Shown in pieces: positions 34,751 through 43,758 of a stretch of DNA of 64,000 bases; within the stretch, counting starts at the first letter, position 1, and every line of letters begins with the position of its first letter. The translations under genes and the position numbers were made by a program. Under the pieces are notes generated by a model. That model was given only the letters and a program-made list of their open reading frames with translations, had not been told where the DNA came from and did not search any database. The DNA is taken from NCBI GenBank assembly GCA_051208045.1, contig JBPJFY010000007.1:62001-126000 (forward strand). The letters are read 5' to 3'. This DNA is from LZORAL124-50-18 sp051208045 (lineage in GTDB: Bacteria; Pseudomonadota; Gammaproteobacteria; Pseudomonadales; Oleiphilaceae).

Positions 34751-36075
34751 ACGCAACGGTGGGCCACCGCTTGCCGATAGGCGTACCAGGCCATGCCGCC
34801 TGCGATCAGGTTACCCACCATCGCGCCTTGTATGATGCCTGCGAAACCACCCCACTGGGCGCCCAGCCAGACGAAGGGCAGGTAGCACAAAAACAGGCGG
34901 GCAAAAGAAACAAATAAGCCACGCATTGGCAGCCCGATGGCGTTGCAGGCTGAAACCACGAGCATGCACACCCCAAGCGCGCCATAGCTTGCGGGCACAA
35001 ACAAAATGTACTGGTTGAGCAGCTGGATGACCGTGCTGTCGGTGGTCATCAACGGGCTTGTGTAAGGGCCGAGTATCAACCAGAGTACATACATCACCAC
35101 TTGCCACACCAGGATGAACATCGCCGACAGGCGAATGACTTGATTAATTTCTGCAAATCTGCCGGCCCCATACAGCTTGCCGACTATCGGTGGAATCGAC
35201 ATGGTCATGGCCAGAACAATCACGATGGAAAAAAATTCGAGCCTGATACCCAGCCCCCACGCGGCTACGGCGGTCGTGCCATAGCTGGCTACAATGCCGG
35301 TGGCGAGAATCGCCGAAATGGAAGGCATGAACTGGCCGAGCATGGCGGGCCCCATAATCTTCCCCAGTTCCCGTAGGGCATGACGCGCCTGTACTGCACA
35401 CTGCCCGAATTCGAACCACTGGTTTTTAACCAGTTGCCAGTAAATAAAAACGATGCCCAGGGTAAAGCAGGTCAATGAGGCCCAGGCCGCGCCTGCGATC
35501 CCCAGATCGAAGACAAAAATGTACAGCGGGTCCAGAGCGATATTCAGCAGACTGGCGGCGATCATGGTGATGCCGGGGAGCAATGTGTTGCCGTGTGCCC
35601 GGCAGATACTGTAACCAAAGTACAGCAGAGCACCGCTGAATGCGCTGGGCAGCCATATGGCCCAAAAGGTATCTGCCATCGGAAACAGGGTGGGGTCGGC
35701 ACCCAACAGCGTCATGATGGGGTGCCGGATAAACCAGATGAGCAGGCAGAGCAGAAGCATCAGGCCGCCGCCGACAGCAATAATCAGCCCCCCGACAGAC
35801 TGGGCGTACGCCTCTTTTCCCGCGCCAATCGCCTTGGAGATAACTGCGGTTGTTGCTATCCCCAGCCCCACCTGCACGCCAATGATGGTCTGGTAAATGG
35901 GAATGGTAAACCCGACCACGGCCAAAGGCTGCAAGCCAAGTTGCCCGATAAAGGCGCTATCAACCAGCTGGAAGCTCATCAGCGACAGTACCCCGAACAG
36001 CATGGGCCAGGTCATCTGGTAGATTTGTCGCAGCGTGTCGCGCACCGGGGGGAGATCTGACATGAAAAGTCTCAT
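34711..36075 (-). CDS. MATE family multidrug/toxin efflux transporter
   Basis: 454 residues with twelve predicted membrane helices in two similar halves. 'MTWPMLFGVLSLMSFQLVDSAFIGQLG' at the start and 'IPIYQTIIGVQVGLGIATTAVIS' follow the usual MATE pattern, with a cytosolic loop near the middle. MATE proteins expel cationic drugs and organic compounds in exchange for sodium or protons. Its 3' end overlaps the sheath-fusion gene. Confidence 0.92.
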   Translation of the reverse strand: MRLFMSDLPPVRDTLRQIYQMTWPMLFGVLSLMSFQLVDSAFIGQLGLQPLAVVGFTIPIYQTIIGVQVGLGIATTAVISKAIGAGKEAYAQSVGGLIIAVGGGLMLLLCLLIWFIRHPIMTLLGADPTLFPMADTFWAIWLPSAFSGALLYFGYSICRAHGNTLLPGITMIAASLLNIALDPLYIFVFDLGIAGAAWASLTCFTLGIVFIYWQLVKNQWFEFGQCAVQARHALRELGKIMGPAMLGQFMPSISAILATGIVASYGTTAVAAWGLGIRLEFFSIVIVLAMTMSIPPIVGKLYGAGRFAEINQVIRLSAMFILVWQVVMYVLWLILGPYTSPLMTTDSTVIQLLNQYILFVPASYGALGVCMLVVSACNAIGLPMRGLFVSFARLFLCYLPFVWLGAQWGGFAGIIQGAMVGNLIAGGMAWYAYRQAVAHRCVHGSTERASAAAK

Positions 36076-36380
36076 TGTTAACCCGTAAGAGACCGAAAAG
36101 GTAACGCCTTTCCCGAGAGAGGTAAATATTTAGAGAACTTTATAAGATGAAATTTACTGCTAAACTGAGGTAAATACTGCGTCACCCTCGGGCGTAAATG
36201 CCCGAAACAGCCCAAAAAATACGCAAATTCAGCGGGATAGGTGCCTGGCTTTGCGAAGATTTGCGTTGTTTTGTTCCATAACGTAATTTTGGTGGGGAAT
36301 GCGCAGGCAAGTATGGTATAAAGTCCCGAATTGCCCGGCATCGGGAGCTTACAGGATCAATTGGATATCAGGCCTTTACT
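36076..36380. other. Intergenic region upstream of receiver/coiled-coil gene
   Basis: 305 bases that must contain divergent promoters. A 6-bp hairpin (36188-36193 with 36200-36205) is visible but has no T tract on either side. 'TATGGTATAAAGT' near 36315 could be a -10 region for the plus-strand gene. Nothing else recognised. Confidence 0.35.
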
Positions 36381-37802
36381 ATGACACTAAAGTCCGCACT
36401 CTTGGTAGATGATTCAAAACTCGCACGAATCACGCTCAAAAAGTTACTTGAAAGGCAGAATCTTGAGGTCACCATGTGTGCTTCTGCGCAGGAAGCCTTG
36501 GACTATCTTGAGCAAGGGCGCCCCGATGTCATTTTTATGGATCATCTCATGCCGGAGATGGACGGGCTGGAGGCGATGGCGAAGATCAAGAGCAATCCGG
36601 CCACCAGCCATTTGCCAGTGGTCATGTGTACCGGCAAGGAAGGTGACAACTACGAAGAGACCGTGAAGCAGGCGGGGGCGGTGGGTTTTCTGCCGAAGCC
36701 GCCGGAGCCCGAGCATTTGGAGCGCGTACTGGGCATTGTGAGTGCTCAGGCGGCAGCGGGCGTACCTGCTGCGGCACCCCAGGTTGAACCGGCTGCCGCC
36801 GTGGCCGATACCGGCGAGATTCAAGTGCAGCTGGAAGCGTTGGAGCACAAGCTCTTGAGTGCGCTGCATGAGCGTATTGATACGGTGAAATCCGAATTTG
36901 AAGCGCATAAGGCAGAGTTGCTGGGTAATGCGACGGCTTCCGAGAGCGATGCCGTTTCCAGTGAATTTAATGCGAAGCTGGAAAGCCTGCATGGGCGCAC
37001 TGAAGAAATCAACAAGCTCTTTGGTGAGTTTGAAGCCAGAGTGGGCAGCCTGTCTACTGATGTGGAAAGCCTGCGTGGCGAAGTGGCCGACCCTTCGGAT
37101 CAATCCAGTTTGATGGCGCGTCTGGAAGCCCTGGAAGCGTCCGCGCAGGGTGGTGAAGTCGGCGCTGGCTTAACTGAAGATGACCTGCCCGATGCCATTC
37201 GTCGCCTGCTGCCGGATGTGATTGAGTTTTCGCCAGACGATCTGGCCGCCATGCGCTCTGAGCTGGACAGCATTCGTTCCGTGGTGTCGGAGCAGGGTGG
37301 TGAGCCTGAGGCGGTGGACTTGTCCGAAGTTGAAACCCGCATTGAGCAGAAGGTGGGCCAGTTGGTGACGGCACTGGACGAGAAAGTCTCTGCGTCGCTG
37401 GCGACCGTGGAAGAACAACTGGCCAGCGTTGCCAATCAGCCGGTCGCGGAGTCCACCGGTGCCGAGATGGATATGGACGCCATACGCCGGGAGATGGAAG
37501 AGCTTTCTGGCAAAGCAGTCGAAGCGCGCCTCGAATCCATCTTCACCCAACAACAGGCGCAAATCAGCGATTTGCGTAACAGTATTCGCGCGGAAGTGGA
37601 CAAGGCGGTGGGCGAACAATCGCTGCCCGTGGCCGAAGAGTCCGGTGCGGAGCAGAGCCAGGAGGCGGTGGAACTGTTGTCCAGCGAAATCGGGTCACTG
37701 CGCAAACAGCTTGCCGCTGCGCAAGGTCGCAATACCTTTGGGCTGATTCTGATTGCCGGTGGTGTTGCCGTAGCATTGGCCAAAGCGTTCGGAGCGTTTT
37801 AA
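36381..37802 (+). CDS. Receiver domain-coiled coil-membrane anchor protein
   Basis: 473 residues. An N-terminal receiver domain (1-125) keeps Asp10, Asp11, phosphoacceptor Asp54, Thr84 and Lys106. A Pro/Ala linker is followed by about 300 residues of acidic, heptad-like helical sequence with repeated 'KLESLHGRTEEINKLF' style segments. It ends in a single hydrophobic helix ('FGLILIAGGVAVALAKAF', about 452-470), which should insert into the membrane from the cytoplasmic side. There is no DNA-binding or enzyme output domain. It may act as a phosphorylation-controlled scaffold or tether (inference). No kinase gene is adjacent. Confidence 0.85.
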   Translation: MTLKSALLVDDSKLARITLKKLLERQNLEVTMCASAQEALDYLEQGRPDVIFMDHLMPEMDGLEAMAKIKSNPATSHLPVVMCTGKEGDNYEETVKQAGAVGFLPKPPEPEHLERVLGIVSAQAAAGVPAAAPQVEPAAAVADTGEIQVQLEALEHKLLSALHERIDTVKSEFEAHKAELLGNATASESDAVSSEFNAKLESLHGRTEEINKLFGEFEARVGSLSTDVESLRGEVADPSDQSSLMARLEALEASAQGGEVGAGLTEDDLPDAIRRLLPDVIEFSPDDLAAMRSELDSIRSVVSEQGGEPEAVDLSEVETRIEQKVGQLVTALDEKVSASLATVEEQLASVANQPVAESTGAEMDMDAIRREMEELSGKAVEARLESIFTQQQAQISDLRNSIRAEVDKAVGEQSLPVAEESGAEQSQEAVELLSSEIGSLRKQLAAAQGRNTFGLILIAGGVAVALAKAFGAF

Positions 37803-37845
37803 ACTAAGCCATCTTTCACACTTGACCCAACAAGGATGAACACTG

Positions 37846-38595
37846 ATGGCAAAATCCGTATTAATCACCGGCGCAAGCGCAGGCATTGGAAAAGGGCTTG
37901 CGCTTGAATTCGCCTCCCGAGGGTACGATCTCGCGCTCTGTGCGCGACGCATTGATGACCTCAATCACCTCGCTTCTGAAATCAAACAACTGTTCCCCTC
38001 GGTGCGTGTGGAGATTCAGCCTCTCGACGTTACCGACTTTGACGCGGTTTTCCAGACCGTCAACGATTTTGCCGACCGCTTCAACGGCCTGGATATGGTT
38101 ATCGCCAATGCCGGCATTGGTGGTGGCGGGCCGGTGGGCAGTGGGCGTTTCAGCGAAGATCAGGCGGTGATCACCACCAATGTATTGGGCGCGATGGCAA
38201 CCGTGGATGCGGCCGTGGCGCTGTTCAAAATGCAGAAATACGGGCATGTGGTGGCCATCGCGTCTGTGGCGGCATTCCGGGGAATGCCTTCCGGCGCGTC
38301 CTACTGTGCGTCCAAAGCGGCCATATCTACCTATATGGAGGCGTTGGAGGCCGAGCTGCATAAAGCACCGATTCAGGTGACGACCCTCTATCCGGGATAT
38401 ATTGATACGGCCATCAACCAGAAAATGAAGAGTCGCCCTTTTTTGATCGATGTGACCAAAGGGGCACGGATTATGGTGGATTTGATTGAGAAAGGCGTGA
38501 GTCGCTCTACCGTACCGGTGTACCCTTGGAACCTCATCGGGAAAGCCCTGAAGTGGGCACCGGTGTCACTGTTGGCGGGTAAGAAGCCGGTATAG
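37846..38595 (+). CDS. Short-chain dehydrogenase/reductase
   Basis: 249 residues, classical SDR. The cofactor motif 'TGASAGIGKG' is at residues 6-15, 'VIANAGIG' around 86, the catalytic Ser in 'VAIASVAA' and Tyr-Lys in 'YCASK' about 150. The NADP preference and substrate cannot be read from sequence. It begins 43 bases after the receiver-coiled-coil gene with AAGGATG as ribosome site. Confidence 0.9.
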   Translation: MAKSVLITGASAGIGKGLALEFASRGYDLALCARRIDDLNHLASEIKQLFPSVRVEIQPLDVTDFDAVFQTVNDFADRFNGLDMVIANAGIGGGGPVGSGRFSEDQAVITTNVLGAMATVDAAVALFKMQKYGHVVAIASVAAFRGMPSGASYCASKAAISTYMEALEAELHKAPIQVTTLYPGYIDTAINQKMKSRPFLIDVTKGARIMVDLIEKGVSRSTVPVYPWNLIGKALKWAPVSLLAGKKPV

Positions 38596-38644
38596 GCACT
38601 GCGATGCTGTAAGTGCTGCTTGAAGAGTGCTGAGTGATGGAACA

Positions 38645-38679
38645 TCGGCGCGCACAGATTCAACGTCCATGCGCGCCGA
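38645..38679. terminator. Long hairpin between convergent genes
   Basis: A perfect 10-bp inverted repeat (38645-38654 with 38670-38679) with a 15-base loop lies between the SDR and sphingomyelinase-like genes that end facing each other. It could serve as a shared terminator although no T tract follows. Confidence 0.45.
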
Positions 38680-38696
38680 CGGTCCAGCCGGTCACG

Positions 38697-40064
38697 TTAG
38701 TCGGCAAACACAAACTCTGCGGCGACCGGGAAGTGATCCGATAAGTCCCAGGACCCCCAATGCTTCGCTTCAATACTGCGTGGCGTCAGCAGTTTATTCC
38801 AGGATGTGACGGGTGCCTGGTGCGCATTGGAATAGAGCACATAATCCAGATACTCCGTGTACTGATCCTCTGCGTACACATTAACGGGCCCAGCGTAGGA
38901 ATCGGGATAGTCACCCACCGCCATGGGCTCGGTCGCGTCCATAACGTTCAAGAAGTCATAGTGCTCCTGCGGGAAGTGGTTTTTATCCACATTAAAATCG
39001 CCCGCCATAATGACTGGCTCGTCGCCGGGAATGTTTTTCGCGTCAATAAAGGCCTTCAACTCGTTTAACTGGGCAAAACGCACATCAATATCTTCCTGCG
39101 TGGTGTAGGCATGTGTGTGTGTGCCGAAGAGGTGGTAGGTCTTGCCCTGCTTGTTTATTTTTGCATAGTTCATGCCTTTGGCTGCCAGGCAACCGTCTTT
39201 CCGGCAGGCGGAATACACGGCATCATCGTGCGCTTCGATGGGCCACTTGCTCGCAATGAATGAGCCACCGGTTAGGATCTTGCCAAACTTCCAGGGAATG
39301 TCTGTCAGGTAGGGGTACTGTGCCTTGATTTTATCGCGGAAAATGGCGGTTTGAATTGGATCAAACACTTCCTGAAACACGATGGCATCGTAGCCGGTCA
39401 CGTAGTCTGCGATGGTGTCCAGGCGGTTGTGTGTGTTCTTTGCCTCAATGCCGGGGAGCAGCGCCCAGGTGTTGTAGGTCAGCACTTTGAAGGTGTTGCG
39501 ATCGTCTGTGGGCTGTTCTGCCTGCCATTCATTATGAATCACGTAGTAAATGTCATCTCCGGAAGCGCGGGCGACCTGTGAGCGGAACGCCAGCGTGCTT
39601 TGCTTTCCGTCAAAGTCGAGCGCAATGCGATGGATGTTCCGGTCGTAATACCAGGGGTCTTCCTGCGCGGTCAGCCACATTTTGCTGAACGTCATGGTGC
39701 CCCGCAGCGCTTGACTCAATACGAGATCTGTATTCTGACCCTGAACGATGGTGTCGAAGTAGTAGTCTTTGCCCCACTTGATGCCATCATCCCGGTTGAA
39801 GCGCAAAAACTTCACGGTTTGCAGCGGCGCTACCGTGGTTTCCAGCTGCTCCCACTCATCGCCGTGGGTAATGTTGTCGTGGCCGCTCTGGAGGGTTTCC
39901 AGTGACAGGGTCTCCATCGTGTTGTTGGTCAGGTAAATGTAGGACTCTGCCCAGGCTGCGCCGGCAAAGCACTGAAAGGCCAGGAGCAGGGTAAACAGCA
40001 GACCCCGGCGTGTGTGTGAGGATGGTTGGGTGCGTTTCCCATCCCGTGTGAAGAATGTGCTCAT
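38697..40064 (-). CDS. Secreted sphingomyelinase-like endonuclease/exonuclease/phosphatase-fold enzyme
   Basis: 455 residues. A long basic N-terminus and signal peptide (cleavage near 39) are followed by about 150 residues of a beta-rich domain. The catalytic domain (about 190-455) contains 'YNTWALLP', the metal Glu in 'QEVFDP', 'GTHTHAY', 'MAGDFNVDK' and 'DLSDHFPV', the full set of bacterial neutral sphingomyelinase/phospholipase C-type enzymes. It probably cleaves sphingomyelin or another phosphodiester outside the cell; a nuclease role is less likely given the signal peptide. AAGGA precedes the ATG. Confidence 0.8.
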   Translation of the reverse strand: MSTFFTRDGKRTQPSSHTRRGLLFTLLLAFQCFAGAAWAESYIYLTNNTMETLSLETLQSGHDNITHGDEWEQLETTVAPLQTVKFLRFNRDDGIKWGKDYYFDTIVQGQNTDLVLSQALRGTMTFSKMWLTAQEDPWYYDRNIHRIALDFDGKQSTLAFRSQVARASGDDIYYVIHNEWQAEQPTDDRNTFKVLTYNTWALLPGIEAKNTHNRLDTIADYVTGYDAIVFQEVFDPIQTAIFRDKIKAQYPYLTDIPWKFGKILTGGSFIASKWPIEAHDDAVYSACRKDGCLAAKGMNYAKINKQGKTYHLFGTHTHAYTTQEDIDVRFAQLNELKAFIDAKNIPGDEPVIMAGDFNVDKNHFPQEHYDFLNVMDATEPMAVGDYPDSYAGPVNVYAEDQYTEYLDYVLYSNAHQAPVTSWNKLLTPRSIEAKHWGSWDLSDHFPVAAEFVFAD

Positions 40065-40301
40065 CGTGGTTTTCCTTATCGGTTTCTTTTTATGGCGTTT
40101 GCAGGTTTACACCCGTAAACGCAGGCCACGATGCTATCGATCCTGTCGATCACCGAAAAGGACAGATCGGGACAGAATGAGTCACAAATTGTGCAGGTGT
40201 GACGGAGTGGTCATAATGAGGGTGGTGTTTGTTTCGCATTAGAAAACATGGTGCTATTCCGCTGAACTATGTGTCTGTTATAACGGGCAACCAAGCTTTT
40301 C

Positions 40302-41069
40302 TTAGTTCTTCTTTAATGCATTATCTACACATTTAAACTGCTGCGTTGGAGTGACTTGAAATCCATTAACCTTTTGAATTGTTGTGGGAAACGCCTTACA
40401 CGCCACCGCAATCATATAATCATCTTCCGTGGTGTATTGCCAGAATTGCCAGTGCGCCGGGTGGTCGTCGAGCGCATCGGTAAACGCAATCTGAATGGCC
40501 CCGGAGGGTGGGAAATCAAAACTGAACTGGCTCAGGGGAATGGCGAGCCCTTTGCCGCAGGCTTTGATGTAGGCTTCTTTCAGCGTCCAGAGCCTGAAAA
40601 ATCGCTCTTTCCGGGCCGATTCCGGCAGTGCCAGTAACGCGTCGGTTTCTGTGGGAGAGAAGAACCGGTGCGCCAGTCGACTTTCCTCAATGGTGTTTCT
40701 GCGCAGGCGGTATTCCACATCCACCCCGGTGAACGGGTACTGCGACACTGCCAACACACTCAGCCCGGCGGTGTGACTCAAATTAAAGCTGACCGGGTGC
40801 GTCAGGGGGTTGGCGATGCTGGGGCGGCCGTGTGCATTGGTGCGGAAACGCCACTCAGCGGGGGCGACATCGGGGTGGTAGTGGGACAGGGTCGTGCGCA
40901 CGAGCGCGCGTGTGACCAGAAAACGGTGTTGATCGGCTTCAAATTTAAACCGGGCCAGGCGGTGTTTTTCTTCTGCAGACAGTAACGTTCGGTAGTGCGT
41001 GAGCAGGTCGTGTGACGTGACGTCCTGTTCGCGACAAAGCCAGAGATCAATGTGCTGGGGTGCGGGCAT
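40302..41069 (-). CDS. Sfp-type 4'-phosphopantetheinyl transferase
   Basis: 255 residues. 'TGVDVEYRLRRN' supplies the magnesium-binding Asp and Glu, and 'LWTLKEAYIKACGKGL' the W-x3-KEA-x3-K signature. 'RFLVTRALVRTTL' and 'FNLSHTAGLSVLAVS' complete the family pattern. The enzyme activates carrier proteins of polyketide, peptide or fatty acid synthases. No such synthase lies in the window. The family begins shortly before 'IDLWLC', so ATG 41069 is preferred to an upstream GTG; neither has a clear ribosome site. It lies behind the phasin-like gene on the same strand. Confidence 0.87.
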   Translation of the reverse strand: MPAPQHIDLWLCREQDVTSHDLLTHYRTLLSAEEKHRLARFKFEADQHRFLVTRALVRTTLSHYHPDVAPAEWRFRTNAHGRPSIANPLTHPVSFNLSHTAGLSVLAVSQYPFTGVDVEYRLRRNTIEESRLAHRFFSPTETDALLALPESARKERFFRLWTLKEAYIKACGKGLAIPLSQFSFDFPPSGAIQIAFTDALDDHPAHWQFWQYTTEDDYMIAVACKAFPTTIQKVNGFQVTPTQQFKCVDNALKKN

Positions 41070-41157
41070 AGAGGAAGGTTTCGATGGTTGCGCGCTCAGT
41101 GCCACTGAATCGAACTCTGGATTGGGTTGGTCAGTGGCACGAAAGCGTGGATTGGGA

Positions 41158-41856
41158 TCAGTTTTGGCCGGACGCAGGTGTGTCTGGCTGTGCAGGGGTG
41201 TCGGACGTTGCCTGTGGCGCAGCCGCCTCTGCCGATTTGGGCGCGGCGGGTTTTTTGGCAGCGGGTTTTTTCGCCGCCGGTTTTTTTGGAGCAGGCTTTT
41301 TCGGCGCAGGTTTCCGGGCTGCCGGCTTGGTGGCAGATTTGGCGGCGGGCGCTTTTTTCGCCGGTGTTTTTGTTGCCGCAGGCGGCTTGGGCGTGGCCGC
41401 TGTGTTAGCTGTGGCGGGTTTTTTCGTGGCAGCGGGTTTGCGAGCTGCAGGCTTTTTCGCCGTAGCGGTGCTCGTTTTAGCGGCAGTCGTGCCGGTTTTA
41501 GCTGTCGCCGTGCTCGTTTTGGCCGCCGGCTTGGCAGCGGCAGGAGCTGCGGGTTTGGCCTTGCCGGACGGCTTGGGCATAAAGCTGCTCAACATTTCCT
41601 GTTGTAATTCGAGCATTTCATTAAAGCGTTTTTCGAACTCTTTGTGAAAGGTCTGCATGTGTTCCAGTTGTCGGGCATGCACCTGGTCCATCCGTTCAAA
41701 CACACTTTTAAACGCATTTTCGAAATCCATGATCGGAAACTTGTCTTTGCCAAAAAAGGCTTCAAATTGTTTGTTGATTCGCGTTTGGGTTTTCTGCACT
41801 TCCTCCATGGCTTTTTCGAAGAGTGCATCCATGGTGGGGAGTTTGGGCTTGCTCAT
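41158..41856 (-). CDS. Phasin-like protein with histone-H1-like Lys/Ala/Pro tail
   Basis: 232 residues. The first 90 residues are amphipathic helices ('LFEKAMEEVQKTQTRINKQFEAFFG', 'HKEFEKRFNEMLELQQEML') as in small granule-binding phasins or coiled-coil proteins. The remaining 140 are a low-complexity tail of repeated AAKP/KKPA units, like AlgP and bacterial H1-like proteins, which would bind DNA or polyanions. It may link polyhydroxyalkanoate granules to DNA, as PhaM-type proteins do elsewhere; that is an inference. GGAGG lies before the ATG. Confidence 0.7.
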   Translation of the reverse strand: MSKPKLPTMDALFEKAMEEVQKTQTRINKQFEAFFGKDKFPIMDFENAFKSVFERMDQVHARQLEHMQTFHKEFEKRFNEMLELQQEMLSSFMPKPSGKAKPAAPAAAKPAAKTSTATAKTGTTAAKTSTATAKKPAARKPAATKKPATANTAATPKPPAATKTPAKKAPAAKSATKPAARKPAPKKPAPKKPAAKKPAAKKPAAPKSAEAAAPQATSDTPAQPDTPASGQN

Positions 41857-42059
41857 GATCGCCTCCAGTCAGGTCGGGTTGTTCTTACAAAGATTGTCTG
41901 CATTTGCCAAATGTCAAGGTTTCAGGCGGTTTGGCACCTATATCCGCCCCCCTTAGACTCCCAGCCGAGAGTGGGCTACAATTTTCTGTAAACCGGCACC
42001 TTCCATTCTGGAATAAGCATACACATTCACGGACCGATTGTCCCCTTACAGAACCCGTT

Positions 42060-43691
42060 ATGGAACTATCAGCGCTGTATCAGAAATTACGTTTCCTGGT
42101 GGTCGATGACTTCGATAATTTTCGGGTCACCATGCGAAACATGCTGCTGGATTTTGGTGCTGAGCACATTGATGTCGCCATTCATGGGGCAGATGCGATT
42201 GAAAAGTGCACCTATAACCGGTTCGATGTGGTGTTGTGTGATTACAACATGGGGGGCGGGAAAAACGGTCAGCAGATTCTGGAAGAAGTGCGCTTCAAAA
42301 AGCTGCTCCGCCGCACTGGGCTCTTTATTCTCATCACGGCAGAAACCAGCAAAGATATCGTGATGGGCGCGCGGGACTTTCAGCCCGATGGATATATCGC
42401 CAAACCCATCACCCGGTCAGTATTGGAAAAGCGTTTAGGCGCGATGCTGGTGCAGCGGGAAGTGTTGTTGCCGATTAACCGGGAGATTGACAAGGAAAAT
42501 TATCCGAAAGCCATTTCGTTGTGTGATGCCGAGTATAAAAAGGGCGGAAAGTACGCCTCCTGGTGTCTGAAAACGCTGGCAGAACTGTATGCCCTGACGG
42601 GGGACTATACCCACGCTCAAAAGGTGTATGAAGATGTATTGACCAAGCGCTCGATTCCCTGGGCAGAGCTCGGCATGGCCAATGTGCTGGCGTCTCAGCG
42701 GCAGTATCCGTTGGCGGTAGAGCACTATCTCAAAATTGTGGAAGCGTTGCCGGACATGGTGGAAGCCTACGATGGGTTGGCCTCCGTGTATCAAAAAATG
42801 GGCAAGCTGGGCGATGCGCAGGCGCAATTGAAGCTGGCGGTGTCCCGGTCGCCGCTGTCCATCCTGCGCCAGGAAAAGCTGGGTGACGTTAGCCTGCTGA
42901 CTCAGGATCTGGAGTCCGCCGCACAGGCGTTCAAGTCGACGGTGAAGCTCGGTGAGTTTTCGTGTCATGCCTCGCCGGAGCACTACCTCAAGTGTGGCGA
43001 TACCCTCAGTGATCTGTGTGAAGTCGGACAGCCGGAAAAGAAACATGGTTATGCCCAGGATGCGATTTCGGTATTGCAGCAATGCGCCAAACGCTATAAC
43101 TCCGATCGGCCGGTGAAAACCCGGGCATTGCTGGTGGAATCACGGGTGTATCAGTCAACCGGGGAAACCTCCCTCAGAGACCTCTCCATGACGCGCGCGC
43201 AGAAAATGCTGGGTGATGCACCACTTGAAGCGCGCACAGGGCTGGATCTTGCCAAAACACTGTACCGCATGAAAAATCCGCAGGAGGCAGAAAAGGTACT
43301 GATGCAGCTGGCAGAGCGGTATGAATCCGACAAAGTGGTCATGTCTCGCATTGAGTCTCTCTTGGAAGAGCCGCTGGATCTTGCCAATAAAATGCAGGCC
43401 CGAAATCTTACCCGCGAAGGCATTCAGGCGTTTGAAGAAGGGCAGCTCAAGAAAGCGGCCGAGTGCTTTGAGCGTGCGCTGGACATTGTGCCACGGCATC
43501 CGGCGCTCAATCTCAACCTGGTGCAGGTATTGCTCAAATTGATGAGCGAAACCGGGGTAGATCATGGGCTCCTGGCACGTTGTGAAGCCCGTTTGGATGC
43601 GGTAGCGTATCTGCCGGCCCAGCATCGGCAATACCCACGGTATCAACATCTGGTGAAAACGGTGAAATCCAGAAAGGCCGGGGCGACGTAA
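42060..43691 (+). CDS. Receiver domain-TPR protein
   Basis: 543 residues. The receiver domain (1-125) has Asp16/Asp17, phosphoacceptor Asp61 and Lys115. From about 150 to 530 the protein is built of tetratricopeptide-type helix pairs ('ASWCLKTLAELYALTGDYTHAQKVYEDVL', 'YDGLASVYQKMGKLGDAQAQLKLA'). Such proteins pass a phosphorylation signal to a partner by protein contact. A small histidine kinase gene follows 67 bases later and is the likely partner. The ATG at 42060 gives a complete receiver; the longer reading from 41904 adds non-conserved residues. Confidence 0.87.
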   Translation: MELSALYQKLRFLVVDDFDNFRVTMRNMLLDFGAEHIDVAIHGADAIEKCTYNRFDVVLCDYNMGGGKNGQQILEEVRFKKLLRRTGLFILITAETSKDIVMGARDFQPDGYIAKPITRSVLEKRLGAMLVQREVLLPINREIDKENYPKAISLCDAEYKKGGKYASWCLKTLAELYALTGDYTHAQKVYEDVLTKRSIPWAELGMANVLASQRQYPLAVEHYLKIVEALPDMVEAYDGLASVYQKMGKLGDAQAQLKLAVSRSPLSILRQEKLGDVSLLTQDLESAAQAFKSTVKLGEFSCHASPEHYLKCGDTLSDLCEVGQPEKKHGYAQDAISVLQQCAKRYNSDRPVKTRALLVESRVYQSTGETSLRDLSMTRAQKMLGDAPLEARTGLDLAKTLYRMKNPQEAEKVLMQLAERYESDKVVMSRIESLLEEPLDLANKMQARNLTREGIQAFEEGQLKKAAECFERALDIVPRHPALNLNLVQVLLKLMSETGVDHGLLARCEARLDAVAYLPAQHRQYPRYQHLVKTVKSRKAGAT

Positions 43692-43758
43692 TCACGCAGG
43701 TCTCCCAGATTCCGCTAAACTGAAAGGATGTTACGTTCGAATCCCAAGGAGCCGCACT

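Noticed and set aside
33218..36075. The idea that the TssB-TssC fusion and MATE gene form one secretion system
   Set aside because: The genes are convergent and overlapping, and MATE proteins export small molecules; nothing else links them.
40105..40120. Inverted repeat GTTTAC-ACCC-GTAAAC upstream of the sphingomyelinase-like gene
   Set aside because: Could be a regulator site, but six-base arms alone do not support a named call.
41084..41647. Gly/Ala-rich plus-strand frames
   Set aside because: Antisense of the Lys/Ala/Pro-repeat tail of the phasin-like gene; composition alone keeps them open.
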